From NCBI GenBank assembly GCA_026393755.1, contig JAPKZO010000018.1:78279-142278 (forward strand): a stretch of DNA of 64,000 nucleotides. Reading direction: 5' to 3'. This DNA comes from Acidobacteriota bacterium (GTDB taxonomy: Bacteria > Acidobacteriota > Vicinamibacteria > Vicinamibacterales > JAKQTR01). Below, in pieces: positions 49,466 to 57,749 of this stretch. Below the pieces are notes generated by a model. That model saw nothing but the letters and a program-made list of their open reading frames with translations, was not told the origin of the DNA and did not search any database. Within the stretch, counting starts at the first letter, position 1. Each line of letters begins with the position of its first letter. The position numbers were made by a program, and so were the translations under genes.

Positions 49466-49633
49466 GCGGGCGGAGGCGTCTCTGGTGCTTCCTATCGTCG
49501 GCTGTATATGACGCTGCGGCGCCTTGGCCGGTCGGATGAGGCGAAAGCGCTCTTCCAGAAGATCGTCACTGGGCCGAACTGGATGCCATTCGGGTTCATC
49601 GGCGCGGAAGCCGAACTGGCGCGGATGAAGTAG
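49441..49633 (+). pseudogene. 3' fragment of a TPR-like protein gene
   Basis: The frame ends GASYRRLYMTLRRLGRSDEAKALFQKIVTGPNW...EAELARMK, with one tetratricopeptide-like helix pair (YMTLRRLGRSDEAKALFQKI). Upstream of about 49480 the similarity disappears. It stops 11 bases before the VWA gene and in the same direction. It probably represents the end of a gene lost by rearrangement. Confidence 0.4.
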
Positions 49634-49644
49634 GGGGAGTGCGT

Positions 49645-52371
49645 ATGAAGAACGCTATCGCCATCGTCGGTCTCGTGGTCGTGGTGTCTGCCGCCGCCGT
49701 CGCCACGCAGGCCCCGCGCGTCCCCGCGCAGAAACCGCCGGCGCCAAAGCCCGCCGCTGCCGCGGCCGCGACACCCGCGCCGGTCACGCCGGTCTTCGAC
49801 GGAAACGTCGCCTCGATCGACTTCGGCGGCACGGTCGAAACCTGGTCGACCGACACGAACGAGAGCCTCGACCACCAGGAGTTCATCGACGGGAGCCTCG
49901 AGACGAACTGGTACCAGAACGGCCGATACCTCAAGGAGCCGGGCGAGGTCGTGCTGTCGTTCTTCGCGCGCGAGCCGATGCTCATCGATCGCGTGGTCCT
50001 GGCCGCTCCCCGCGTCGGGACCGACGACTACACGTCGTTTCCCAAGGACGTCGAGGTGTGGGTGTCGAGTGGCGACTCGCCCGACGGCCCCTTCCAGAAG
50101 GTCGCCACGGCCAGCCTGCCCCCGGTGACGAAGGGCGGAAGCGCCACGGTGCCGTTCACGCCAGTCGAGGCCCGGTTCCTCAAGTTCCGTGCGCTGAACA
50201 ACCAGAAGGGCGTGATGGACTTCCTCGCGTCCGAACTGAAGGTGATGGAGGCGAAGCGCCCCGGCTACGTGCCCCTGACGACGCGCCACCCCGAACTGCT
50301 GCTCCCCGGCGGCCCGAACCCGGCGCCGCCGCCCGTCGCGCCAGCTGCCGCAGCGGGTGCGGCAACGCCGCCCTGCGCCCCGCCCGCGCCGCCGGCCGCG
50401 TCCGCGCACGCCGAGAGCCGCCGCGTCATGCTCCTCGGCCAGTTGAAGGGGATGCACATGGCGGGCGCAATCTTCGAGAACACGAGATATCCGAAAGGGG
50501 AGGAGGCCCGCGGGCGGCATCGCGTGGAGTTCTCCCTCGATCCGAAGACCGTGGCGGCGATCGACGACGACGTGCCGCAGGACGAGCGGGGTGTCCTGAC
50601 GCGGGCGCGGTTCCGCCTGGTCTCGCCGCGCCAGGCCCGTCCCGCGATGCTTGCGCCGGCGGTGGGGTTCGACACCGTCGTGATGGCCCAGATGTGCAAC
50701 GTCACCGATCGGATGAAGGGGATTTCGCCCGCGTTCAAGCAGGCGTTGATGGCGTGGGTGGCTGCGGGCCACAAACTCGTCATCCAGGACTCGGACGACT
50801 GCGTGCCCGGCCCGGACTACAGCTTCGTTCCGTACAAGTTCAAGACCGACACGCCCGGCGCCCGGGGTGCGATGGGCTTCGGCATGCGTTTCGTCGAGAG
50901 CAACTCGATGCTGCAGCCGCGCGCCAACAGGCCCGGCTTCCTCGACGCGAAGGCCTGGGAGAACAACGAGCGCCACTACCGGAACGAACTCGGCGACGCC
51001 AACACGTTCGTGGCCTGGGACGCCAACTGGTGCGGCCAGCTCACGGTCCGCAACATCAACAACGTGACCGGATTCGCGCTGGCGTACGCCCACTACGGCC
51101 GCGGCCTGATCATCTACGACGGCTTCGACAACGACCAGACCCTCGAACGCGGTTACGACGAAGTTGCGGTCCGGGAACTCGCGCAGGGCTTCGATCCGGA
51201 CGGCCTGCCGTGCACGGCCCGGCTCGCGGACTTCGTCGTCGTCACCGAGCCGGCCCTGCTGCAGCGCGGCGCCGTCGCGGGGCGGAGCTACACGTATCCG
51301 CTGACCATTCTGGCGAACATGGGATACACGGGTACGGTGAACCTCTCGGCCGCGCCCGTCGCCGGCGCACCGGGCGTGGCGGCCCGCTTCGATCCGCCGA
51401 CCGTGGCCGTGAACGTCGAAGGGAAGTCCACGCTCGCGCTGACGCTGCCATCCGCGCTGCCGTCGCCCACGTTCGCCGTCGAGGTGGCGGGGGCTGATGC
51501 CGCCGGCAAGCGCAGTGCCGTCTGCCTGCAGTTCGGCCCGACGAAGAACGGCGACCTGACGGTGGTGAGCGCGCTGCCGCCACCGACCAAGGCGCGCCGC
51601 AACCTCGAGATCATCCTCGACGCGTCGGGTTCGATGAAGACGCCGCTCGCGGGCACGAGGAGCCGGTGGGCCGTGGCGCTCGAGACCCTCGACAAGGTCC
51701 TGACGTCGATTCCGGCCGACTTCAAGGTCGGGCTGCGGATCTACGGCCACCGTGAACTGTCGACGTCGCCGAAGACGTGTACCGACAGCGAACTCGTCGT
51801 CCCGATCAAGTCCCTCGACCGGAAGGGGCTTCTCGCCAAGGCGAACCTCTTCAAGCCAAAGGGTGAGACGCCGCTCGTCTATTCCGTGATGCAGTCGCCG
51901 GCCGACCTCAAAGCCGTCGGCGGCGGTACCGTCATCCTCATCACCGATGGCGAGGAGAGCTGCAAGGGCGATCCCGTGAAGGCCGCCGCGGACCTGAAGG
52001 CCTCGGGCCTCGACATCCGCCTCGATATCGTCGGCTTCGCGCTGAAGGACCCGAAGGTGCAGCGCGAGCTCGCCGGGTTCGCCGAAACGACCGGCGGCAC
52101 GTTCTACGCCGCCGACAGCGGCACGGCGCTGGCTGACGCGATGGCGTCCGCGGCCGTGGAGCGGTTCCCGTACACCGTGTATGACGCGGCTGGAAAGGTG
52201 GTCCTGACGGCAGACGCGGGGAGCGGCGCCGATCAGTTGCCCTCGGGCGACTACAAGGTCGTCGTCAAGGCTGGTGCGAGGGACCTGGTCGCCTCGTCGG
52301 TGAAGCTCGGCCCGGCGCAGTCGGTGACGCTGACAATCGCGATGAAGAACGGCCGGCTCGTGCTGCAGTAG
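49645..52371 (+). CDS. Large secreted VWA-domain protein with discoidin-like N-terminal domain
   Basis: 908 residues. The signal peptide runs MKNAIAIVGLVVVVSAAAVATQA, followed by a Pro/Ala linker. Residues about 55-195 resemble an F5/8-type C (discoidin) beta sandwich (DYTSFPKDVEVWVSSGDSPDGPFQKVA, ARFLKFRALNNQ). A Pro-rich linker leads to a central domain of about 330 residues (FDTVVMAQMCNVTD, AAGHKLVIQDSDDC, HYGRGLIIYDGFDND) that I do not recognise. A VWA domain with the MIDAS motif LDASGSM starts near residue 656 and contains ITDGEESCKGDP. GGGGGAG precedes ATG 49645. It probably binds ligands at the cell surface or in the periplasm. Confidence 0.85.
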   Translation: MKNAIAIVGLVVVVSAAAVATQAPRVPAQKPPAPKPAAAAAATPAPVTPVFDGNVASIDFGGTVETWSTDTNESLDHQEFIDGSLETNWYQNGRYLKEPGEVVLSFFAREPMLIDRVVLAAPRVGTDDYTSFPKDVEVWVSSGDSPDGPFQKVATASLPPVTKGGSATVPFTPVEARFLKFRALNNQKGVMDFLASELKVMEAKRPGYVPLTTRHPELLLPGGPNPAPPPVAPAAAAGAATPPCAPPAPPAASAHAESRRVMLLGQLKGMHMAGAIFENTRYPKGEEARGRHRVEFSLDPKTVAAIDDDVPQDERGVLTRARFRLVSPRQARPAMLAPAVGFDTVVMAQMCNVTDRMKGISPAFKQALMAWVAAGHKLVIQDSDDCVPGPDYSFVPYKFKTDTPGARGAMGFGMRFVESNSMLQPRANRPGFLDAKAWENNERHYRNELGDANTFVAWDANWCGQLTVRNINNVTGFALAYAHYGRGLIIYDGFDNDQTLERGYDEVAVRELAQGFDPDGLPCTARLADFVVVTEPALLQRGAVAGRSYTYPLTILANMGYTGTVNLSAAPVAGAPGVAARFDPPTVAVNVEGKSTLALTLPSALPSPTFAVEVAGADAAGKRSAVCLQFGPTKNGDLTVVSALPPPTKARRNLEIILDASGSMKTPLAGTRSRWAVALETLDKVLTSIPADFKVGLRIYGHRELSTSPKTCTDSELVVPIKSLDRKGLLAKANLFKPKGETPLVYSVMQSPADLKAVGGGTVILITDGEESCKGDPVKAAADLKASGLDIRLDIVGFALKDPKVQRELAGFAETTGGTFYAADSGTALADAMASAAVERFPYTVYDAAGKVVLTADAGSGADQLPSGDYKVVVKAGARDLVASSVKLGPAQSVTLTIAMKNGRLVLQ

Positions 52372-52515
52372 CGCGGCCTTGTCGAAGTCGCTCCTGATGC
52401 CACGCCGTACCCAGGCGGAGACGACGTGTCCCTTCTCGTCGATTCCAGCTTCAAGAATCATCACGCCACTCGGGTAAGGGCGTGCGACCGTCTTCATGTC
52501 CGGAAAGACCCACCG
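52372..52515 (-). pseudogene. TonB C-terminal-domain fragment
   Basis: On the minus strand the frame reads PDMKTVARPYPSGVMILEAGIDEKGHVVSAWVRRGIRSDFDKAALLQ, which matches the P-x-Y-P-x-G-x-V-x-L-x-x-x-I-D-E-x-G pattern of TonB-family C-terminal domains. The N-terminal anchor and Pro-rich spacer are missing and the end runs into the 3' end of the VWA gene, so only a fragment survives. Confidence 0.45.
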
Positions 52516-52762
52516 GGTCTGTCGCGGTGGCCGTCCCTCCCTGGCGAATCCGTCGAGTGCGGCCCGGCAGCAGACGACGCCCGGCGCACGGGCGCGGCCC
52601 GGAGTCGGCGGCGGTGATTGAGAGGGATCTGCTGTAGGCACTGCATGCCCATGACAAGGTCACGTGCGCTGTAGTATGAGATGCGTAGAAGTGGCATCGT
52701 ACGGTTTCCCGATGTGGGCCAGCAGTCCCGAAAAGCAGACCCGCCGAGCAAGGACTCACACC

Positions 52763-52957
52763 ATGACGAACCAGCTTCCCCTCGTCTTCACGTTCCTGAA
52801 TCCGAGAACTCAGGCGTATGCGCCCACGCCGTCCTCCCTGTCACGCGCCAAGATCCCCGGTGGGTGGCTCGTGTACGGGACTACCTCCGGTGACGCTCCG
52901 TTGTTCGTCTTCGTCCCAGACCCTGAGCACCAGTGGGACGGGGGTTCGCTCGCATGA
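52763..52957 (+). CDS. Small conserved protein, 64 residues
   Basis: MTNQLPLVFTFLNPRTQAYAP..., SRAKIPGGWLVYGTTSGDAPLFVFVPDPEHQWDGGSLA. The motifs KIPGGWLV and FVPDPEHxWDGGSL are typical of a short conserved hypothetical family. It has no signal peptide and a beta-rich composition. Start at ATG 52763; a weak AAGGA lies upstream. No function known. Confidence 0.6.
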   Translation: MTNQLPLVFTFLNPRTQAYAPTPSSLSRAKIPGGWLVYGTTSGDAPLFVFVPDPEHQWDGGSLA

Positions 52958-53020
52958 CGACACCGGCCGAAGTGGCCTCGGACTCGATTGTTGAGGGACA
53001 ATAGGCGCTGGAGGTGCTTC

Positions 53021-53134
53021 ATGGGAGACAAGGGCGGCAAGAAGGACAAAGAAAAGGGTCAGAAACAGCACGTTGCGAAGGACAAGCAAGAGGATAAGAG
53101 GAAGCTGGAGAAGCAGCCGCACCGAACCGCCTAG
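53021..53134 (+). CDS. Lys-rich 37-residue protein (MGDKGGKKDK family)
   Basis: MGDKGGKKDKEKGQKQHVAK continuing with a Lys/Gln/Glu-rich region and ending KQPHRTA. GGAGG lies seven bases upstream of the ATG. This tiny, almost entirely charged protein recurs in many Proteobacteria and Acidobacteria, usually alone; its role is unknown and it is probably disordered. It is too short for automated gene calls at usual cutoffs. It lies just outside the tRNA-derived repeat, on the chromosome side of the island. Confidence 0.75.
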   Translation: MGDKGGKKDKEKGQKQHVAKDKQEDKRKLEKQPHRTA

Positions 53135-53252
53135 CTCCACCCGCTGCGAGCAGGTGTCCCACTGGTCGGCGCTGGATCCGTTTCGGTGTGTCCTCGACGG
53201 TCGAGGACCGGGATTTCTGGTCCTTGGCAAGTCGCTAGGCCTTGATTTCATT

Positions 53253-53295
53253 GAGCCGGCGGTCAGACTCGAACTGACGACCTGCTGATTACGAA
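53253..53295 (-). repeat. Distal att repeat (3' part of tRNA-Thr)
   Basis: 43 bases identical to 58761-58803, including the T arm, variable region and 3' anticodon stem of tRNA-Thr. The 5' half is absent, so this is not a functional tRNA. Confidence 0.85.
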
Positions 53296-53337
53296 GGAAG
53301 GGCCTAGCGCCACCCGTGGTTACTTGAAGCTGCTGAA

Positions 53338-53425
53338 ACAGGCCTGTTCTTGAAGGCCAGGCAACCGGGGGCGGCTTGAAACCGCCGGGAGCCGCGCCCG
53401 ATTGTCCGCCAATTGTCCGCCAAGA
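53338..53425. repeat. Attachment-like repeat, copy 2 (88 bp)
   Basis: Eighty-eight bases roughly 85 percent identical to 55847-55934. The right end contains the 25-bp core with two ATTGTCCGCC units 11 bases apart, identical to 47394-47418. It lies 42 bases inside the distal tRNA repeat. Confidence 0.75.
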
Positions 53426-53480
53426 GGCGTGCGTTCCCTGCGATGCTATCTGTCCTCACGACTCGCCCGACGACCTGCCC

Positions 53481-53849
53481 TTACGCCGCCGCCGTCTTCC
53501 TGGGTCGACCGCCCCTTCGCCCGTTGGCGCGGGCGGCCCGAGTCTTGACGCGAGACCGCACGGATCCGCCCAGGCGGCCGAATTCCGACGCGGCCGGGCC
53601 CACTCCCGCGGCCTGACGCACCGCGGCGAGCTGCGCCTGCAGGCGAATAATCTCGTCGCACTGGTCGGCCGTCACCGGCATGAATCCGTCGAGCGACACT
53701 GTCTTGCCCTGCGTGGCGTGGTGGAAGAGGTCCAGCAATCGCTCGGGTGCGCCCATCGCGCCTGCGAACTGGTGCGCCTCGGCGCAGACCTCTTCGAGGT
53801 TCTCGATTCGCGCCTTGAGGCGCGCAATGTCCCTAGAATCGGTGTTCAT
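53481..53849 (-). CDS. Coiled-coil protein with KGG/AT-hook-like tail, partner of HicA
   Basis: 122 residues. Residues about 1-50 and 65-90 are helical (ARLKARIENLEEVCAEAHQFAGAM, CDEIIRLQAQLAAVRQAAG). The tail SEFGRLGGSVRSRVKTRAARANGRRGGRPRKTAAA is basic and has a RGGRPRK motif that resembles an AT hook; similar tails occur in small DNA-binding proteins. It starts inside the hicA stop (ATGA) with AAGGAG upstream. It occupies the position of HicB but has no HicB fold or RHH/HTH domain that I can see. It may be an alternative antitoxin, or an unrelated gene next to an orphan HicA. Confidence 0.75.
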   Translation of the reverse strand: MNTDSRDIARLKARIENLEEVCAEAHQFAGAMGAPERLLDLFHHATQGKTVSLDGFMPVTADQCDEIIRLQAQLAAVRQAAGVGPAASEFGRLGGSVRSRVKTRAARANGRRGGRPRKTAAA

Positions 53850-54043
53850 CGGATCTCCTTCAAGCCTGCGCGGCGTAGGATGCTTTTGTAGGTGCCAACC
53901 GGGATCGTGTCGGACGCGTGTCCGGCCACGGTGATCGTGTCGGCCTTCGTGGGGTGCCGCAACTGTCGATGGCTGCCGGTCTGTCGCACGATGGCCCACC
54001 CGTCCTCGGCCAGTCGCTTCAACATGTCCCGAACCTTGATCAT
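53846..54043 (-). CDS. hicA: HicA-family mRNA interferase toxin
   Basis: 65 residues: MIKVRDMLKRLAEDGWAIVR, then QTGSHRQLRHPTKADTITVAGH and IPVGTYKSILRRAGL. The dsRBD-like fold and catalytic His25 in GSHRQLRHP are conserved. HicA cleaves mRNA and tmRNA. A TATATT hexamer (54050-54055) lies six bases upstream of the ATG, with TTGCTA 17 bases further (54073-54078), so the transcript is probably leaderless. The next gene overlaps by four bases. No hicB homologue is seen. Confidence 0.9.
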   Translation of the reverse strand: MIKVRDMLKRLAEDGWAIVRQTGSHRQLRHPTKADTITVAGHASDTIPVGTYKSILRRAGLKEIR

Positions 54044-54182
54044 GTACCTAATATAAGCGAAGCCGTTGGGTTTAGCAACACCAGAGTACGGTAGCGAAAT
54101 CACCAGTATTGCCTCAACTGCCGCACATCGCGACTCGTTGAGCCACACGTGGGCAGACGATGAGCACGCAGGGGTGCGACGC

Positions 54183-55637
54183 CTAGTCGCCGACGTCGTC
54201 CTCGTCGACGTCCTCATCGACGTCATCTGCATCGTCGTCGGGCGACGGTTCGATCGGCGCTGGCCCGATCTTGCGGATTCGATTCAACACCCTCGCCGGT
54301 ACTCGGAACATGCGAGCCCAGTCGTCGTCCTCACTGCACTCGAAGGGAATCACCGCATCTTCGGGCACGTCGAACGCGATGTCCTTGCCGCCGTACTGAA
54401 CGATCCACGCGTAATCTGACAGGAGGATTCCCGGTGGTATGGGCTTCTCGCCATACCGCGGGCTCGACTCACGCTCCTCGAACCCCTTTGACAAGACGTG
54501 CTCGCTACCGTAGCTGGCGGCGAAGTGGAGCGTGATCGTTTGCTCGCGTTCTCGCACTCGTCGCACAGGATCGTTCTTGTCGACATAGCCCGTCGCCCAG
54601 GTCAGCCAGCGCGCCAACTCAGCGTCGGTCTCGAGTGGCCCGGCCGCTTCCCGAACCTCGGCCAGGCAGGCGCGTCGAGCTTTCGTTCGCTTCCAGGCCG
54701 CCATGATCTGCTCGAACCCAGCGATGCGGGCTTCCTCTTCCCGCCTCCTCTCAGCAGCCTCTTTGCGTCGGCGCTCTGCCTCCAGTCGTTCACGCTCCTT
54801 GCGCTCGGCCTCTGCCTGTTCCGCGCGCTGGATCAGCGCCTGCTCGACCAGCAGTTCAATGAACTCGTTCAGTCGTTCTTCAAGTCGGCGGCTGGCCGTG
54901 TCCGCGACTCGTCGTCCGACACCCCATCGCCTCACGATTTTCAGCGTCAGGCGTCCATTCGGCATATGGTCCCAACGAGGGGTCGACACGCCTCGCTTGA
55001 CGGCTTCCTCCTCCTTCGCCGTCCTTTGGTGCAGCACGTCCTTGGTGCTCTCTTCGATCCGGAACCCGACGGCTTGTTGCAGCACCTTCACCATACAGTT
55101 GCCGTCGGAGCCCGTTTCCAGTTCAAACCCGCGATGATCGAACGCGGCGAGGAGCGACTGCAGGATTCGCAGCGCGCGTGGGCGTGCGTCCGCCGAGACT
55201 TGGATGTCGAGGTGAGGCAGTTTCGCCGCGTCCGGTTCGTGATTGCGAAGCGCCGACCAGTACTGCCGCGTCGCGCGAAACATCTTGTGGGTCGCTTCGA
55301 CGTCCTCGTCGACGATGATGCGATTCTCCGGTTGGCGCTCGAACGCTGCGAGGGGATGCAGGTCAGCGGTCGCGGGTGGGGGAGCCGACAGATTCGGCCG
55401 GTCGATGCGAATCGTGAGGGACGTCGATTCGGAGTCTTTTGGGAGCGGAGTCGGCCGCACCTTGTGGCCCGTCTCCTTGCGCCGCCAGTAGCCGCGACCA
55501 GGGATCGGCACTTGGTGGCGCCGACACAGTTTCGCAAGCCCGACATCCGAGAGGCCGAACTGAGGCGCAAGCCGATGGATTGGCTCAGACCAGACGCGTT
55601 CGTGCAGCTGTTCGCGGGTAAGGGTGAAAGACGGCAT
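54183..55637 (-). CDS. Uncharacterised HTH / coiled-coil protein with acidic tail, 484 residues
   Basis: The N-terminus LTREQLHERVWSEPIHRLAPQFGLSDVGLAKLCRRHQVPIPGRGYWRR is a helix-turn-helix of a type seen at the start of a family of large uncharacterised proteins. A central region (about residues 75-230) has mixed structure (RALRILQSLLAAFDHRGFELE). Residues about 240-320 form a long Glu/Arg coiled coil (AEQAEAERKERERLEAERRRKEAAERRREEEARI). The last 20 residues are almost all Asp/Glu (DDDADDVDEDVDEDD). A TACCAT hexamer ends eight bases before ATG 55637. Such proteins occur in islands; a role in DNA-linked defence is only a guess. Confidence 0.75.
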   Translation of the reverse strand: MPSFTLTREQLHERVWSEPIHRLAPQFGLSDVGLAKLCRRHQVPIPGRGYWRRKETGHKVRPTPLPKDSESTSLTIRIDRPNLSAPPPATADLHPLAAFERQPENRIIVDEDVEATHKMFRATRQYWSALRNHEPDAAKLPHLDIQVSADARPRALRILQSLLAAFDHRGFELETGSDGNCMVKVLQQAVGFRIEESTKDVLHQRTAKEEEAVKRGVSTPRWDHMPNGRLTLKIVRRWGVGRRVADTASRRLEERLNEFIELLVEQALIQRAEQAEAERKERERLEAERRRKEAAERRREEEARIAGFEQIMAAWKRTKARRACLAEVREAAGPLETDAELARWLTWATGYVDKNDPVRRVREREQTITLHFAASYGSEHVLSKGFEERESSPRYGEKPIPPGILLSDYAWIVQYGGKDIAFDVPEDAVIPFECSEDDDWARMFRVPARVLNRIRKIGPAPIEPSPDDDADDVDEDVDEDDVGD

Positions 55638-56267
55638 AGCGCCGGATGGTAACACCAGGCTGGCGGGCGCGGGCATAGGAGACGCAGGCAAAGCTATCAG
55701 CGGTCCCCACGCCGCCAGGCAGGTGACCTCAGGCCGGCGGCGCGGCACATCGCGATCACGCAGCTGGTGGCGCGGCACCGCTTTCCAATGAGCCCTGCAT
55801 GGAAGGAAGGGCTTCGAGGCGCTCGTGGCATCCTGACGGTGCAGGAACAGGCCCGTTCTTGAACGCCAGGCAACCGGGGGCGGCCTGAAACTGCTGCGAG
55901 CCTCTACCGATTGTCCGCCAATTGTCCGCCAAGATCTTCAAGGGGGGCGTCTTCATCGTGCTGGTCGCCTGGGAGGCAGGGAGTCTATCGGCTTGTTTCA
56001 AGAAGTCTTTGTGAGTACGGGCTCTTCGCACTCAACCCGAACAGGACCAGCGATTTGCGGTCTTCGTCTTGTTGCGTCGGTTTTCGCCCATTCGTGGGTT
56101 CGTTTTCGGGTTTTGCCAGAGCAATGACACTCGAAATGACACTCGACGCGAGGAGCTTCCGAGGTCGCCTCGTCGAGAATCTCCCGACAGCCCTCCACCG
56201 AGTCACTCGCGAAGCGTCCGTGGATTCAGGCCCAGCCGCCATCAGGGTGCGATAGAATCCCTGTGTC
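55638..56267. other. Intergenic region carrying a repeat copy, no gene
   Basis: 630 bases between the 484-residue protein and the PRTase gene. It contains the third attachment-like repeat (55847-55934). From about 56010 to 56250 the frames on both strands are open for short stretches without family similarity. A TAGAAT -10-like hexamer lies at 56253-56258, just before the PRTase ATG. Confidence 0.5.
55847..55934. repeat. Attachment-like repeat, copy 3 (88 bp)
   Basis: Second long copy of the unit at 53338-53425, same orientation, ending in the same 25-bp core with 11-base phasing. It divides the island into two modules, suggesting that two elements inserted in tandem. Confidence 0.75.
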
Positions 56268-56867
56268 ATGTCAGCCGTGAAGGTCGATCCGATGAAGCTG
56301 CAGGGCCCATGGGCGGACGGGTACGTGCTCGAACGGCAGCACACTTTGAGCAGCGAGTTCTTGGGACACGATTCGTTCGGGAAGCCGCAATTCGACACGA
56401 AGCGCGCCGAGTTGGGCGAACTCGTGTTCAGACTGAAGAACCGAAGCGACAGGAACACACTCGATTCGATCGCCGAAACGGCGGTACGATTCATCGAGAG
56501 CTGGAATCCGACGTTTGACCTGATTGTTCCGATGCCTCCGTCTCGGAAGCGCGCAGCGTATCAGCCGGTGGTCGAGATCGCGATGGCCATTGGTAAACGG
56601 CTCTCGAAACCGGTCAGCACGGCCGCCGTGAACAAGATCAAGGACACACCGGAACTCAAGGACGTGTTCGACTATCAGCAGCGCCTCAAGCTGCTTCAGG
56701 GCGCGTTCCATGTCAATCATGGCGCGGTCGGCGACAAACGCATTCTGCTCCTCGATGATCTATATCGTTCAGGAGCAACCGCCACGGTCGTGGCGCAGGA
56801 TCTCGTCGGGGGCGGTGCCGCAGCAGTCTATATGCTCGCTATGACGAAGACGCGGACGCGAACATGA
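56268..56867 (+). CDS. ComF-like phosphoribosyltransferase, first gene of a PRTase-SLOG pair
   Basis: 199 residues. FDLIVPMPPSRKRAAYQPVVEIAMAIG is the hood-to-core transition of ComF-like PRTases, and RILLLDDLYRSGATATVVAQDL is the PRPP-binding loop with Asp163-Asp164. No N-terminal zinc finger as in ComFC is present. PRTases transfer or release phosphoribosyl groups using PRPP. It overlaps the next gene by four bases, so the two products are made together. TAGAAT (56253-56258) ends nine bases before the ATG. Together with a SLOG protein it may form a nucleotide-sensing system; function unproved. Confidence 0.85.
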   Translation: MSAVKVDPMKLQGPWADGYVLERQHTLSSEFLGHDSFGKPQFDTKRAELGELVFRLKNRSDRNTLDSIAETAVRFIESWNPTFDLIVPMPPSRKRAAYQPVVEIAMAIGKRLSKPVSTAAVNKIKDTPELKDVFDYQQRLKLLQGAFHVNHGAVGDKRILLLDDLYRSGATATVVAQDLVGGGAAAVYMLAMTKTRTRT

Positions 56868-57403
56868 CGAGAGTCTTCATCGCCGGTTCTCGACAGCTGT
56901 CGCGCCTCAACGCCGACGTGAAGCGTCGAATCGACACGATGATCGAGAAAGGCTTCACGATCCTCGTCGGCGACGCAAATGGCGCAGACAAGGCCGTCCA
57001 GCGGTACCTTGCCGAAAAGGGCTACCGCAATGTCCTGGTTCACTGCATGGCCGAGAACTGCCGCAACAATGTGGCGGGCTGGCCGACGCGAGAGGTCATG
57101 GCGCCCAAGGGAACGCGCGGCTTCAGCTACTATGCAATGAAAGACCAGGCCATGGTCGACGCGGCCGAGTACGGGCTCATGTTGTGGGACGGCGAGAGCA
57201 AAGGAACGTTGAATAACGTGATCAACATGATCCGCCAGGCCAAACGGGTTGTCGTGTACCTTGCGCCTCGGAAGGTGTTCCACAACATCCGATCAGCCGA
57301 CGACGTGGTCGATTTGCTACGCAAGTGTGACCGAGCCAGTGTGGACCGGTTCGAGCGCGAACTGGGAATCGACCAAGTGCTGCACCGCCCGCTGCTCTCA
57401 TAA
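56864..57403 (+). CDS. SLOG/LOG-superfamily Rossmann protein (DUF2493-like), second gene of the pair
   Basis: 179 residues. VFIAGSRQLSRLNADVKRRIDTMIEKGFTILVGDANGADKAVQRYLAEKGY has the SLOG features: a G-S-R loop after strand 1 and the G-D-x-x-G-x-D segment. EYGLMLWDGESKGTLNNVINM supplies the second conserved W-x-G-x-S-x-G-T motif that binds nucleotide or nucleotide-derived ligand. SLOG domains sense or process ADP-ribose-like or cytokinin-like molecules and are common in phage-defence operons. Coupled to the PRTase, this could make or detect a modified nucleotide. It has no catalytic effector domain of its own. Confidence 0.85.
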   Translation: MTRVFIAGSRQLSRLNADVKRRIDTMIEKGFTILVGDANGADKAVQRYLAEKGYRNVLVHCMAENCRNNVAGWPTREVMAPKGTRGFSYYAMKDQAMVDAAEYGLMLWDGESKGTLNNVINMIRQAKRVVVYLAPRKVFHNIRSADDVVDLLRKCDRASVDRFERELGIDQVLHRPLLS

Positions 57404-57617
57404 GACCAGACCCCGAGATTGGTTGAGAAGGCGTTCCCTTAGTTGCGTTAAGAGCCCCGGACAACCGCAGACTGACGAAGGCGCGGGAAGAACCTGTCGG
57501 CTAGTGTCAGATCGAGGCAGGGAGTCTCTTGGCCAGCTTTGGAGCGGCGTCGCGACTCCTTGACTCTTTCCTGTCACGCGCCGCTTCCTGGTCGCTTAGA
57601 ATGGGCTCGGCTGAGCT

Positions 57618-57749
57618 GTGGCGGCTAAGCGAGATGTCACGTTCTATTTGGTCAAGGAAGACGTAGCCACGTTCGACGAGGCGTTGGCGAACAAGCCAGG
57701 ATTGCACTCGTTCGACCTTGGTCCTGCGCGAGGCCTGCCGTTCGAGTAG
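57618..57749 (+). pseudogene. Truncated N-terminus of a TIGR04141/DUF6119-like protein
   Basis: From GTG 57618: VAAKRDVTFYLVKEDVATFD, EALANKPGLHSFDLGPARGLPFE, then stop. The VTFYLVKEDVATFDEAL opening fits the start of the sporadically distributed TIGR04141 family of about 500 residues. The frame ends at TAG 57747-57749, exactly where a copied 73-bp piece of fic begins (57745). The gene was cut off by that junction. Confidence 0.5.

Noticed and set aside
49492..52641. 1049-codon open frame on the minus strand
   Set aside because: It lies opposite the VWA gene, is rich in Arg/His/Glu without family resemblance, and is explained by high GC at third positions. Only its first part (52372-52515) shows a real TonB-like fragment.
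53253..53295. Second tRNA-Thr gene
   Set aside because: Only the 3' part is present; the acceptor 5' strand, D arm and 5' anticodon arm are missing, so it cannot fold as a tRNA. Treated as an att repeat.
53481..53849. Calling the HicA partner hicB
   Set aside because: No HicB partial RNase H fold or RHH/HTH domain is visible; the label would be by position only.
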